From: Tigriopus japonicus
Taxonomy: Eukaryota > Arthropoda > Copepoda > Harpacticoida > Harpacticidae
Reading direction: 5' to 3'
DNA: 64,000 nucleotides
NCBI GenBank assembly: GCA_010645155.1
Contig: CM021315.1
Coordinates: forward strand, 1,114,032-1,178,031
The notes under the pieces: model-generated
Seen by the model: only the letters and a program-made list of their open reading frames with translations
Databases searched by the model: none
What the model was told of the DNA's origin: nothing
Position numbers and translations under genes: made by a program
In this document: positions 47,734 to 59,910 of the stretch, piece after piece
Layout of the letters: each line of letters begins with the position of its first letter
Position numbering within the stretch: the first letter of the stretch is position 1

Positions 47734-49446
47734 AGAAAATCCCGTCCCCTGATCCGGTAAAAACTACATAATTGGTAAAAGTATTGAGAATCTCGTTTAT
47801 TCCGTTTTCAGGGGTAGCAAATTCCGTTCTTGTATCCTGTTTATGTCCACCGTGGCCAAGAGCCATTTTGCCCACTAATAAATGGCTCTGACTCGAGTCC
47901 TACGATTTGATTCTAAACCGACTTCCTAGTCTTTTCATCATAAAGCAAATTTTATGAGCTTTGGGACCAAGATTGGATAAAGATCGAATCCAACCTCTAA
48001 CAATTTTTTGAATTCATTGCAATATCCATCAGGGCTACTATTATTTTTATCATTTTTAATCTTATGATATTTTTTTCACATAAAAGGGCATTTTTGGGAG
48101 CAAAAACACATTCATCATTTTTCGCTGAACACCACACATTTTTGCCTTTTTTGGGCTATTTTTCCTAAAATGATAGAAAATTTAACGAAAACTTTTCATT
48201 TTAGACAATTTTTTGATAAAGTTGGTGTTTTATAACATAATCGAGCGGTGAAAATTTTCTTTTAATTTGAAGACAGATTGACTGTGTTGTCAAGTTTGGA
48301 AAAGCGCCATCTTTAAAAACGATATTTTGTTCAATTGTAGAGGGTTGCCTGTAAGTATTTTTTCTGATTCAAAATATGAAACTTAAGACATGGATTGCTC
48401 ACATCACCAGAGGGAGGAACTGATAGCTGTTTTAATGTCAATCATTTATTGAACATCGGAAACAACATTTTCAACTTTTCTCACTCTAACTTTCCATTTA
48501 AATTGCGAAGTATGTTTGTGCTTTTGGAATTAGCCATGGACCTCTAGAGATATGGACGTTGGTCTGAGGCCAGATTTGATATTGCCTGACCGAATGCAGG
48601 CCGATCGAAATGCAACTTCCTTAAAAAATGATTCCTTTAAAAATTAAAGAAGCATTTCGTTTCAAACCAAAGGACCATGCAAGACTTATTAGGGCATGAC
48701 TGGTTCAACCATTCATCCTCGAAAAAAGTTTCCCACTTTTCTCACATAAAATGCAATTTTGACCAAATAAAGAAGTACATTTTTGGCCTCCAAAACACAT
48801 TTATTCCCGCCCTTTTGCTATAAAGTATCCCCTCCAAAAATGACAAAAGATGACTTGCACATGAGAGAATGATTTTCACACTCAAAATCAATTGCATTTG
48901 ACAAACGAATGATTTGGAAGTTGTGAAGAACAGCCAAATGAAAAAGTACTGGTGTATTTTTAAGTACGAGTATAAAAACAGTCTTAAATCATTGAGTCAA
49001 AGGGGATGGATTTCAGTGTTTTGAGATTTTAAAACCCTTTGCTCAGTATATCAGTGCAACAAAAATCAGAAAATGAATCACCGATGACATCGTCATTCCC
49101 CTACTCTTTTATCAGTCAAATTTACTAAACCTTAACAAATTTTAGGTAGGTTTTTGAAACAAACTTTACTGAAATATCAGTTGATGAAGCGGTTTTCTGT
49201 TTATCTAACTTATAACTGGTTTCTCGAAATATCAGTTACTGTAATTTCCATGCCCTAATGCCAAGGCGCAATACTGGAACGAAGAGCTGACGAAATGTAT
49301 TTCCAAACGTATGTTGTTGAATCAACCCACCTGATTCTTTGTTGATGAAATTCATGGCTTGGTAGGATTGTTCAGCTCGATCAAATCCAGTTTTTCTTGA
49401 GCTCTTTGAGGAATAATGAGGATGCCGCAGATGAAACTAGAATCAC
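47734..49446. other. gene-free AT-rich stretch
   Basis: No frame with recognisable product. The 48.05-48.2 kb part resembles, in style only, the T-rich repeat at 3.6 kb. Confidence 0.35.
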
Positions 49447-49452
49447 TTTATT
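49447..49452 (-). terminator. candidate poly(A) signal of the chaoptin-like gene
   Basis: TTTATT on the plus strand reads AATAAA on the minus strand, 249 nt past the chaoptin-like stop codon. It is the first such hexamer downstream. Confidence 0.5.
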
Positions 49453-49700
49453 ATAATAGTCGGTAATAATTGCACATTAGATTCACGAGAATGCCTTCAA
49501 ATGAGCACAAAAATGATCATGTTCTAGTCCATCTTGGATCAAGGATTAAACAACATGTGACAAATTTTCACTCTCCTAAATGTTGCTGATCGCTCAATAT
49601 TCTAGTAGTTTGTTTAGCTTTCTGCTCTTGAGCCAGTTGCTGATCAACCGTCTCGACCAGAAAGAAAGTGGATGAAAACAACTCGCTCTTGCAGTTGTTC

Positions 49701-52700
49701 TTATGCAAGAGGGCAAAACGAAAGCTTACTTAAAAGTCCGCAGAAAATGAGTGTTATCCAGTATGATGCTAAAGAGAAACGAGTGCTCGAGCTTGACGCC
49801 AAAATGTCTCCAACACTCTGGCATTGCTGTTGTCGCCACGATCGAACTCGTCCTGTTGATGTCTTGCCAAGGATGCACAAAGATGCCTCTTGATTTGACG
49901 AGGGTACTTCGCCATACCGCTCAGAATAGGTTACATCCTTCTCAAAGATGGTTTGAGGTGGAAATGATTTGGTTTTAAGTTCCAGCCGGAAATCTGCCAC
50001 ATCTTCATTCGTATTGACGCTCCAACGGAATTTGAGAAGATCGTCCTCCCTGAGGGTATAAACGAAAAATATTTGCCAACAAGAAACTACGTAGTAGAGA
50101 AGAGAATGGTGCTTTTTACAACAAAGAGCACCCTTAGTGTCCTTCTTACGGTATGATTTTCTGGAAGACCACGTCCGGATTAAGCTTGAACTGATTGGCT
50201 AGCTCGTTGTCATCGCAGATGAGTTGTTCTTCAAGCAAAGATCCCACTGATCGGCCATGAAGATACTTCGGAGACTGGCAAATGGTGTTGTCCCAAGGGT
50301 CTGCCCGACCACGAAGTCTTCCCACGGAAATTAACCAATAGGCAACAGGTCGGAGCAAGCAATCACATCTCAGCGGATTCCCTAAATAGACATCTTCTTT
50401 AAGACTGGCTAGTGGCTAGGCAACTCTTTTCAAACTATCCTACTATCCTACAGTAGCTGTCACTTTCATCCCGGTCCAAATGTTCCCTACCAAAGTTTTT
50501 CTGGCACACTTTTGAGTCAATCAAAATATTTACACCGTTGAACCATTTTCAAGCTTTTGGTTCTCAATTCTCAATGCCTTTTTTTCGTTTTCTGGGACAA
50601 AAAAGCTTCATTGATTCATTTCCTTTGTAGCTGTTCATTTTCTTTACAAGTTGTGTAATGCAAAATCTATTTTTATAAAAATACGGTTCCATTGTGAAAC
50701 CTTCTTTAACCCTTCAAGGAAAACAGAGAACACATAAAAATGAAATAACGACGTAATTTAGTTTCACTAGCATTAAGTTTCAAAGTTTTCCAAGCCAGGA
50801 CTTTTGATTGATCCTAACTGGTTTATGTTTTTATCGTATGTATACAAATAATTGTCAGGCTGTGCTCAGTCCAAGTAAGCAAAAAATGACAAAGTAACCA
50901 TAAATATTTCACATTGCAATTCTCACCCTCATAGTGGATATCCAGGCCGTTTTTGATGTTTTGGACCAGGTCCGGATGGAAAGTACTTAGCTTGTTGAAA
51001 CTCACATCCAAGAGTCGCAGCTCTTTGTGCTCCACTAGTTGCTCGATAGGTAGTGAAAGGAATGAGTTGTTGGCCATTCGAAACACTGTTAAGTTCGGCA
51101 TGACTCCGAAACGTCCATCCATAAAGACTTTGTCGTCTAATTGATTGCCCGATATATCTAAGGTCTTCAGAGTCGTAAAATTTGTTAAGATTCCTACAAA
51201 TGAAAGATAAGGCAGCGCGTCAGTTTGCGCTGCAGTTTTAAGATTAACTTCGTTGGCATCAACCGTTGTACCTCGTCGAATATCGTTGAGCATATTGTGG
51301 CTCACATTCAAGTGGAGAAGATGCTTGGTGCCAGTGAGAATTTCTTTTGTCAGTACTGGCATACTATTGTACGAGAGATCCAACCATTCCAAGCGATAGG
51401 GGATCCACTTGTTCTCAGGGAACATCTTCTTTGTCACAAAGGGAATCCGATTATAACTCAAATCCAACTGAAACGAAATGGCCCCATCTAAGGTATTAGA
51501 ATCCACTCATAATGTTCTTCAAACGCACACCACGAAATGAAGGACGATGTAAGAATGGGGAGGAGGAGGAGCTCGAGCACTTACCCATCTCAAAGACTGG
51601 AGATCTTCAAAAAGTCCATGAGTTTTATTTTGAAGATGTTCCAAATGGTTATGAGATAGGTTGAGGGTCCTCACGGCTGTCAAACCTGAAACGTGAGCTG
51701 GTTCAATAGCTTGGACAGTCTATTCAACTTTCGGGGAGAAGGTAGGGAGGGACCACGTGCATGCAGCTAGCCAGGGAATAGTAATCTGATATCAAAAGTG
51801 ACCACCAAGCACAAAATGGAACTTCAAAAAATTTCTTCCAACCTTCGCTCCGATATTGAAAATCGAAGGAGCCTTTCTTGAAACTTGACCTCAAGGTTTG
51901 CACAAACGCTTCAAATTTTCAGTATCCTTCAACTGTGGAATAGACGATCGAACTTTCCCTATCGGGAATTTTTACCCGAGACCTGTCATCTTGCCATGAA
52001 AAAGAAATTCAAAAGATTTGTACAACTTTCCCGACTTTGGTTGACCCAGAAGCCCTCGCAGTATTTTCGACTTGCCAAGTGCGTTGTTTCCCACTCACTT
52101 TGAAAAGCCCCTGGAGGAATGTATGACAGATTGTTCCGGCTCAGATCGAGATGCTGTATTTGCAAAAGGCCCTCGAATGCGTTCATCGATATGTTATTGA
52201 GCTTGTTACCACTGAGAGTGATTTCAGCCGTGGCGGGAAGCCTTCCAAACGCTCGTTGGGTGAGATTAGTCATCAGGTTATCATCCAAGTTCAGAGTGCG
52301 AAGGGATTGCAAAGCTCCCAGAGCCTCCCATGGGGGTCGGGTGATGTTGTTCCCGCGTAGCTTCAGGGTGCCTACGGTGTTCAAGTTGTCAAATCGCCCA
52401 CCTTCGATGGAATCGCCAAGTCGGTTGTAATCGAGATCAAGAACAATCAGCGAGTTCATGGTAGGCCAAGGTTGTCGACCTTTGATTTCTGTGACCTCAT
52501 TGTGTGACATATGCAGGTGATTTAAAGAGATGGGTGGAGTCGGAATTTCGTCCAGATGATTGTGGTCAATATAGATGGTCCGAATGGAATTCAGCCCACT
52601 GAACACACTTCGACGAACGTTATGGAGCTCGTTATGGCTAAGATCTATCTCGAGCAAACTGGGAAGTTGGCCAAAGGTCGAGGACTCTAACTTGACGAGG

Positions 52701-54169
52701 TTGTTGTGTTGGAAATAGAGGAACCTCAGACTGAAGAGAGGTGTAAACACGCTTTTACCTATGTCCGAGATGTTATTGTACGAGAAATCAATGGTATGCA
52801 GCTCGAAAAGTTGTGGAAAAGAGTTTTTCGGAATATCCATCAAAGAATTATGGCTGACATTGAGAAGGCGAATGCCTCGTTGATTCTTCATAGGAACATC
52901 AGCCAGAGAAGTCAGTTGGTTATATTGAAGGAACATCTCGCCAGCGTAGGTACTCTCGTCGAAAGCTTCTGGGTCAATGGTTTTCAATTTGTTGTGGGAC
53001 AAATCTAGAAAGGTCATATTTTCGCAACCGCGGAACGCCCCTTCGGGCAGGGTCTCCAAGGCATTGTGGCTGATATTGATCTTGGTAAGATAAATGTTCT
53101 TAAAGGATTCCCTGTGGACATCTTTGATGTTATTTTCTGCCAAATCGATGGTGTCGATGAAACGAAGGTCAGCGAACATTTGGAAGTCGACTGCTGTGAG
53201 ATTATTTCGGGCCAAGTCGATGGTTCCAATTCGAGAGACCCCTCGGAAAGCACCTCGGCCTACTCTCTTGATTTGATTGTCGGACATGTACAATCGTCTC
53301 ATAAATCGCATCCCTCGGAAAGAATTCGCGTCCAAACTCGTCAATTGATTGTGGTTCAGATGAAGGACTCGAAGGACGGAATTACGCGAGAACACTCGGC
53401 TGTTCAAATTGGGGATCGCATTGTGGGACACGTTGCACCACAGTAGCTTGCTCAGAGGTAGAAAGTAGTGAGGCTCGAGCTTGGGAAATTGATTGTGCGA
53501 TAAATCCAAGTATTCCAAATTGATTTGCGCCTTGAAAGTGTCTTTGGGGAACGTCACGATTTTGTTGTTGTAGAGACTCAAACGTTTGAGGCCTCGGAGC
53601 CCACTAAAAACGCCTGCGTGAATGTTCTCCACCTCGGATTCGCTCACTTTTAAATCCAAAAGTGCCGACATGCCATCGAAAACATTGGGCGGAAGATATT
53701 TGATACGGCTCCCTTCGATCTCGAGTTTGACCAAATTAGTCAAGTTCTTCACTGCCGGTGGCACTCTTGAGAGCCACGTGTTATGGATGTAAAGCTCTCG
53801 CAGAGATGGACCGATTCCATCGAAAGTACCGTCACTTATGTCCCTGATGGGTGTGTCTATCACCCAGAGAACTTGTAATGTGAGAGGAATAAAGATGTTC
53901 CCGTATAATTTTTCTATGTTACAATTCGAGATCATCAAAGTATGAATGAGAGGTTTTACGAGCTTGATGGCGTAGCCAACGGCGGCCAAATTAGTATTGG
54001 AACATTCCACGTGAAGTCCTTCATCACCTTCGTTGACACATTTGCACGGATAGATCTCCCAATCCTCAGGACACTGATATTTGGGTGGAGGGTCTACCCA
54101 TTTCTGACAGCGGACTTCTTTTGCCAAACCCACCAGAACCACAAGGCACATGTATTTCAACCACGTCAT
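49701..54169 (-). CDS. chp: chaoptin-like LRR surface protein
   Basis: Six coding exons: 54169-52099, 51685-51585, 51467-51272, 51193-50927, 50381-50150 and 50049-49701, totalling 3216 nt (1071 residues). Every junction has GT-AG sites and matching phase (1, 0, 1, 1, 2). A signal peptide ends near residue 21 (LVVLVGLAKEVRC), followed by a Cys-rich cap (CPEDW...CKC). About 32 leucine-rich repeats of the LxxLxLxxNxL type, mostly 23-25 residues, then run to ~878. A C-terminal cap (NPLRCDC, with later C residues) occupies ~879-935. A beta-rich segment follows to ~1040, and a hydrophobic tail (LASYWITLIFCGLL) ends the protein, consistent with GPI attachment or a membrane anchor. Drosophila chaoptin, a GPI-anchored photoreceptor adhesion protein, has the same plan but is longer (about 1315 residues). 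Another large LRR adhesion protein is possible. The ATG is the only one giving a signal peptide. Confidence 0.9.
51194..51271 (-). other. 78-nt in-frame intron of the chaoptin-like gene
   Basis: Donor CGACGAG/GTACAA and acceptor CATTTGTAG/GAATC enclose 78 nt without a stop codon in the coding frame. Removing it restores a 24-residue LRR spacing (NDIRRGILTNFTTLKTLDIS). Retention would insert 26 residues into one repeat without breaking the frame. Confidence 0.85.
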
Positions 54170-55921
54170 TTCTGTTTAAAAACACAAAGATGGCTATGGT
54201 TCACCAAAGGATGAGTGCTTTAACACGGCTAGCGACGAAACTTTTAATCACATAATCATTTCCATTGAGCAATGAAGAGGGATGTTCATTGTGGTTCAAC
54301 TTGAAAAGTTGGTTACTCTATCTGGAGATCAAGGACATTTGTCATTGGAGCTGGTTTCAAGGCGAATGCAACACCATCTTGGGCCGGCCAAACCCATCGG
54401 AACCGAATCAATCTCTCTCGCACACAGACTCACTCTCGACGTCTTCTGTAAGAAGCCAACAAGAACCAACCACTCTCGATTCAGGACAATCCCGTTGCTT
54501 CAGTCCACTCAGCTCAAAGTGCAACAGTGGGTGATCAGCCCAGGAGATTCGCTCTCACCAACAAAACTCAAGTAGCACTTCACCCCAACATCCCATATTC
54601 CATCCAATGTCCTGGACAACTTTTCCAACGGCAAAGAGCGTTCTGTCGTGGCACAGAACTTTTGGCATCAGTTGGCGATTAAAAGTTTGTTTTCCATCAT
54701 AAGTAGACGAGAAAAAGAGAGTTGTTTTCTCTAATCAAGTTGTATCCATACCACTCACAGCTGTCCAGGGATGATTACTTCATCCGACTCCATGGCCACA
54801 TGCAGCCATTTGCTCAATCCATCCGTCAGCCGGGCACACCAAGTCTCCTCCTAGTAAACCTTGAATTTGCGCTCATGCAACCACTCCTACCATCACCATC
54901 ACTTCCACAACCACCACCACCACCACCACCACCACCACTACTATCCTAGCCCGGGAAGGGTCGTTTAGGATTGCCTTCTACGAACTGCGTACGGTATTTT
55001 ACGCCAGTCAGGTGATAGAAGAAATTCAATGCAGCCCTCCATTTTTTATCTCTTGTAATACAGTGCCAACAGACTACTGTACGAACTCTTACTTCCGTGA
55101 AATGAAATTTAAGCCAATGAAACTTTCCGTTTTACTGTTACTTCATTTGCTTGAAATGATGGTCTATTTAGTCCCGTTATCGAGACTCTTGAGGAAATTT
55201 ATGGCAATCCAACTAATGCTGCCAAGATCATTCAACGCATGTTGAAAATGGGCTCTTCTCTCCTCAAGGGCCACAGATAACAGGAGAAATATGAGAAATG
55301 GGTAGAAGAATCTCCTCCACTTGGGTCCATTTGCTCCCAAACTTATTCACACGCATCTCTTCAAAATATCTTTCTTAAGTGTGAAGAACACTCTTTCAGT
55401 GTGTCAAAAACATCTGGAACGTTGGAAAACTTTGTATGCGATGCCTGATTTACGACAGATCAGCAACCTTAAATTAACAGATGGTCAGCTTAAGTTAAGT
55501 CATAGCTGAACCATTTCTAAAATGGTGTGATACTAAAGAATCGCAAAACTGAACATGATCTAATACGCACAGGAACGGCCATGCCTAGAGTCTAATGTCT
55601 AATCACATAGCACTTATGCCTGGTTTGTTGGTCGTGTGCATAGGATCACATAAAATGATTTACAAATTAACGGGTGTCAGTTTCGAGTTTTGGAAAAAGA
55701 GTTCATAAATAATGAGCGATTTCATGATGACATTAATCACGCTTGGGAAAATAAAGTAATGTACAATGACCGGAACGCTGAACTGATAAACCCCAAAGAG
55801 GAATATTAGGGATAAGGAACAAAGTCTCAATTTAACGTGGCATTTAAGTAACTAAGGCAAGTAGGTTGATATAAGTTTGTAAATATCAGTTTTGAGTTCC
55901 ACAACATCTTTGAAAACCGAT
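54170..55921. other. 5' flank of the chaoptin-like gene, gene-free
   Basis: Presumed promoter and 5' UTR side of the chaoptin-like gene. A (CCA)n microsatellite lies at 54906-54940. No gene is recognisable, and no clear TATA or initiator could be assigned. Confidence 0.4.
54906..54940. repeat. (CCA)n microsatellite
   Basis: About ten near-perfect CCA/CAC units. Confidence 0.9.
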
Positions 55922-57175
55922 TCATTGTGAGGGAATGGCACTTCCATCTTCCACTTTAGCCTTCTTGTCCACATGGGCATTTATGACCGCCTTTCCAACG
56001 GCTTTCCCGGTGTCCTTGGCCGTCCTCTTGACCAAACCCTTCACGCCCAAAGATGAGACATTCATATAGGTCATGGCCGCATTTCCGGCCGCAGTCATGG
56101 CGTCACCATAAACCAGGCCGGCCTCTTGACCATACTTGTGCTCCACCACTCGGACGGATTGGCTCTTGACGCAAGCACCCAAACTCTTGGCGGAATCTTC
56201 CAATCCAGCATAAACGGTGCCATAGGCAATCAGACCGCCTCGAGCGGCATCAAAAAGGCTCCTCATCGAACTTGACTTGGATGGACCTCCGGAGTGGCTG
56301 GTCACTGCACCGGTCACGGGTTTCTCAATTTTGGATGCGAGATAGTTAGAGACCCCTTTGGTGAGCTTGCCCACTCGGTTGGCCACAAAACCGCTCACTT
56401 TTACGGTGGCATGAGTGGCATAGAGGGCACCTTTGGCTGAGTATTTGAGAGTTGTCCCAACTTTGGTGTCGGTCTCGGCTGGTACCAATTTGGTACGTTG
56501 TTGTTCGCCCACGTATTCGATCAGTTCACAAGCCCGTTTTGATCCATAATCTAATCCTTTATTGACATATTCCGCCCCTTTGACCAAAGTTTTTCCGATA
56601 GTGCCCAATCGTTGGTCTTCTGGCAAAAGAGTTTGAGACTTGAGGGCCGTGTAAGTGTCCAAGAGCTCTCTGAGCTGGTCTCTAACATTGGACGGGACTT
56701 CTGGTGAGAGAACGAGTCCCACCGACGAACCCGAATCGCTCGAGTACACATCTGGAAACATGAAAGCTCCATTCGCCGCTTCTAAAACCGGCGAAGCTCC
56801 GGGTATTAAGGGATGTGTCCAACCCCCAACCTGAAAGTCGGGAATACGATACATACTACAAGTTAATATTCTTCTAGTACTCTTCAAAGGCACTCTTCAG
56901 GTGAAAAGATCTTACTCACTTGAATAAAAGTAGGGCTTTCGGTTTCATCGCTTTGCTTGTGTTTGAACTTGAATATCCGCAGAGTGGAAGGAGCTGAAAA
57001 GGTTGACACGGTTCCATCGGGCTTGATAAAAAAGATTTGAACACCGTCAGGTAATTGGAATAACTCTTCAGCTTCTCGGTCGGGTTCCAACAAATGGTTG
57101 TCGCCTCCAAGGAGCACTTCTTCGTCGATTCGGTTCAAATCGTGCATGGCCGTGGCCACTTCCGATGAAAGAGCC
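55922..57175 (-). CDS. SPART: spartin, C-terminal exons (partial gene)
   Basis: Two exons, 57175-56920 and 56830-55922, joined by an 89-nt phase-0 intron (FIQ then VGGW), encode 387 C-terminal residues to a TGA at 55924-55922. The first exon holds the conserved strand LPDGVQIFFIKPDG with STLRIFKFK. The second opens with the plant-senescence-type motif PLIPGASPVLEAANGAFMFP and continues into the senescence domain: Gly/Ala-rich amphipathic helices with KGAEYVNKGL, GFVANRVGKLTKGVSNYL and YGQEAGLVYGDAMTAAGNA. In human spartin (666 residues) this part binds lipid droplets and mitochondria, and an N-terminal MIT domain binds ESCRT-III. The linker before the senescence domain is shorter here. The first exon starts in phase 2, so at least one upstream exon exists; it was not found up to 64000. 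Confidence 0.92.
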
Positions 57176-58792
57176 CTAGAACAACAGGAAAAGAGGTCTG
57201 TATGTAAAATCAAAATGAATTGGATTGGAAACGAGCGCATTGCAGTGAAAAGCTCAAAAATTCAGTTACACGTCATAGAATTGGCAGTTTTATTTCAATG
57301 ACCATCGCTTAGTCATAATCTGAATGACTATCTTGGGTATGATTAATAAGATGAGACTAATCCATCTTGTGTGTCGACGCACCGTCATTCAAGAAGGCAA
57401 GTAAAATCTCCGTTTCCGACAAAGGCAAAAGGTTTTCGCTTGCAGTTCACGCTTGTTAAAATGCGGCTTTAACGGACTCGAATTTATTGGTATAATATTT
57501 TTGCACTATACTACTAGCTCTAGGGAACTCTGAACTCAAAATTTTTGACTTTACTGTACATCTGAATCATAGAAAGTGGGACCTGTGGCCCAAAGGTGAA
57601 TCTAACCCGTTTACATTAGAAGAAAACCATCCACGGATGGCAAAAATATAATCAAAGAATTTGAGTAGTTTGAGATGTGTCTTAGGGCCTTCATTTGTTT
57701 CAGCTTGTCAAATACGAGCCGCAACACAGGAGGAAACAAGGCGCGTTTCCAATGGATTGACATGGCACAATTCTTGGATGGGAAGTTGGGGTCTTAACCA
57801 CGGCCAAGCCCTTCAGATCAATCCGGTTGTTGAACTTATACTAACGGACTTACCCATAGGGTGATTGGACGGACATGTTCTCTGGGAAAGGACGGACGAC
57901 TTGGACAGTGCTTGAGAAGGGCCGTTTGGTTTTTCCAAATGAGTTGGCAAAGTAGTAATAACAATCCTGTTCCCGTAATAACACGACAACAAACCGAGCG
58001 CTTCCTTACAACATTGTTATGGTCGTATGAATGTAGCTCGAGCGAGAGTTCAGTGGGTTGGCGACTTTCAGCCAAAGATATAGACGCGAAGCGCCTAGAT
58101 TCCCAACCTGGAAGCGTCATCTGATGGTTTACTACCGCCATCTAGTGATGTTTACCTTGAAACTCGGTACCGAGATGGACTAAGTCGTTTTGAGCCAAGT
58201 GGGCTTGCTTGTGCATGTGTGCAATACCTGTTTTTAGAGAGAGACGGGCGAGGTTGGGACCGGCGTCAATGACGTCATTCAATTCGCATCATGTGATTGG
58301 CTGATCCCCTTTTGGGCCCTGTTTTCAACATTTCCAAACAGACGGAACCCTCAACAAGCCCTTCGCTCAATCCAGTACCTTCACATCTTACTTTGAAGCA
58401 GAACGTTTGCGTCTTTCTAGAGCCCAACCTAATGTGCCGTAAAAAGGGTTGATGCTTCCAACTTGTATTTTTCCGTTCCAAAACCATTTTGAAAGTTTGC
58501 AATTTAAGACTCTGAACATTGGGCAAGGTCACTTGAAAAGGTTTCAGTGAAAGTTCTATTTGACAATTTTTTACGTCCAAAGCATGGAGAGTCTGTTTAT
58601 TTGGAAATGTTTTTAGTTCAAAAAAACGTTTACTTTTCTCCATGGCGCTTGAGTCAAAACCTCGCCCGTCTCTCACTAGAGCGTCTCTACCTATTTTGGG
58701 GTTTCAACTTCAGAGCAGTCCCTCGTAAGGCTGGGAGTCTCCCTCACTGGAAGTGTGGCCAGGCCGTCTCTGTTTCAGCCCTACTGGGACCT
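57176..58792. other. upstream of the spartin exons, no exon recognised
   Basis: Probably intron of the spartin gene. The minus-strand frames at 57836-58141 and 58275-58676 lack any MIT-domain resemblance. Nothing else was seen. Confidence 0.35.
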
Positions 58793-59215
58793 TAGATCAT
58801 TTATTAGTCACTAGATAGCGTGCAAGCTCCAGTCAGGCTGATTTGGCAAGTGGGGCGGAATGCCTTGAATTTGTGCGGAAAATGTCGCCCTCACAACTGT
58901 TGAGCGGACAGTTAGTGTGACCAAACATGTGAATCAAGACCAACATTTTTAAACTCGTTTTTGAAGCCACAAGTTAGTTTTTGTCCATATGTGTATTGGA
59001 TTAATCCTACATAAAGCAAAACCTTAAATTTGTGTTCTTCCTACTAGTGACTTCTTCAATGTATTGAAAAAAAGTTCCTAGTTGTAAAATTCTAATCCAA
59101 GGCATGGTCACCTTGTGACGTCTTTGGTTCTTTCAAGAACGTGACCAATAGCAATAACAAAAAATAACCGAAAAACATTACTCAATTCCACATTTGATTC
59201 ATCAATTGCAAGGTT
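58793..59215 (-). repeat. dispersed repeat, copy B (inverted)
   Basis: Reverse-complement copy of 5705-6107. Here a 17-bp inverted pair is also visible: CAACTGTTGAGCGGACA at 58897-58913 and TGTCCGCTCAACAGTTG at 59257-59273, each next to GTCGCC/GGCGAC. These may be the real element ends, with similarity to copy A extending about 95 bp beyond the inner one. Confidence 0.8.
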
Positions 59216-59340
59216 GTTATTTTCCTGGTCACACACTTCAAATGTTCCCGCACTTTTGTCCGCTCAACAGTTGGCGACCCAAGACACATTTTAAGGCTTA
59301 CACTCCCTCTAGTATTAATAGAACTCAATGTCATTCACAG

Positions 59341-59476
59341 GTGTGTCAAGTATGTGTGAGTGAAATCGGGCATGTCGTGCGCAAGTTCATTCGGAAGGAG
59401 CGAATGCACGGCTCCTCCTACGAGAAGAAGCAAATGATGACGAAAAACGACAACCAGAAGGTTCTGTTCGTTAAAG
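59341..59476 (+). CDS. possible internal exon, unknown protein
   Basis: An acceptor (ATGTCATTCACAG) ends at 59340 and a donor (GTTAAAG/GTACACG) starts at 59477, framing 136 nt that is open and shows coding-like codon choice. The translation is basic (VVRKFIRKERMHGSSYEKKQ). I recognise no family. It lies on the strand opposite spartin, possibly inside a spartin intron. A GTATGT donor-like site occurs near its start, so the 5' limit is uncertain. Confidence 0.3.
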
Positions 59477-59516
59477 GTACACGTCACGCACGGGCCGAAT
59501 GAGACACCCGGCGCAT

Positions 59517-59555
59517 CCATCTGGATACATCCATCCATCCATCCATCCATCCAAG
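59517..59555. repeat. (CATC)n microsatellite
   Basis: About six to seven CATC units around 59528-59552. Confidence 0.85.
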
Positions 59556-59910
59556 GATCGATTTTCATGATCTTCATGATCTTCGTGATGATCAAGATCA
59601 AGTAGGCCTGGAGTTGTGGGATGTTCCTGGTTCAATCTAAAGGCTTTATTTACAAAAAAAAGGGCAAAGGTCTGGAATCGAAGGTCTTCTCTGATTAGAG
59701 GGTTCTAAAGGCTTTATTTACCATCTAAACACTCCTTTCAGCCCTTATTCTCCATTCACGTCGATTGATTCACTCGCACGACTCGGAGGATCATCGTGAA
59801 ACATCACATTTTCACTCACAGCCCGAGAGGGATCATTGTGAACAATTAAGGGAGATCTTCCTCTAGTTGTCATTCGATGAGCAGCATTCACTTTGGTCTT
59901 CTTAGAATCT

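Noticed and set aside
52119..53446. Plus-strand frames of 60-126 codons opposite the LRR exon
   Set aside because: They are antisense shadows of the repetitive LRR coding sequence.
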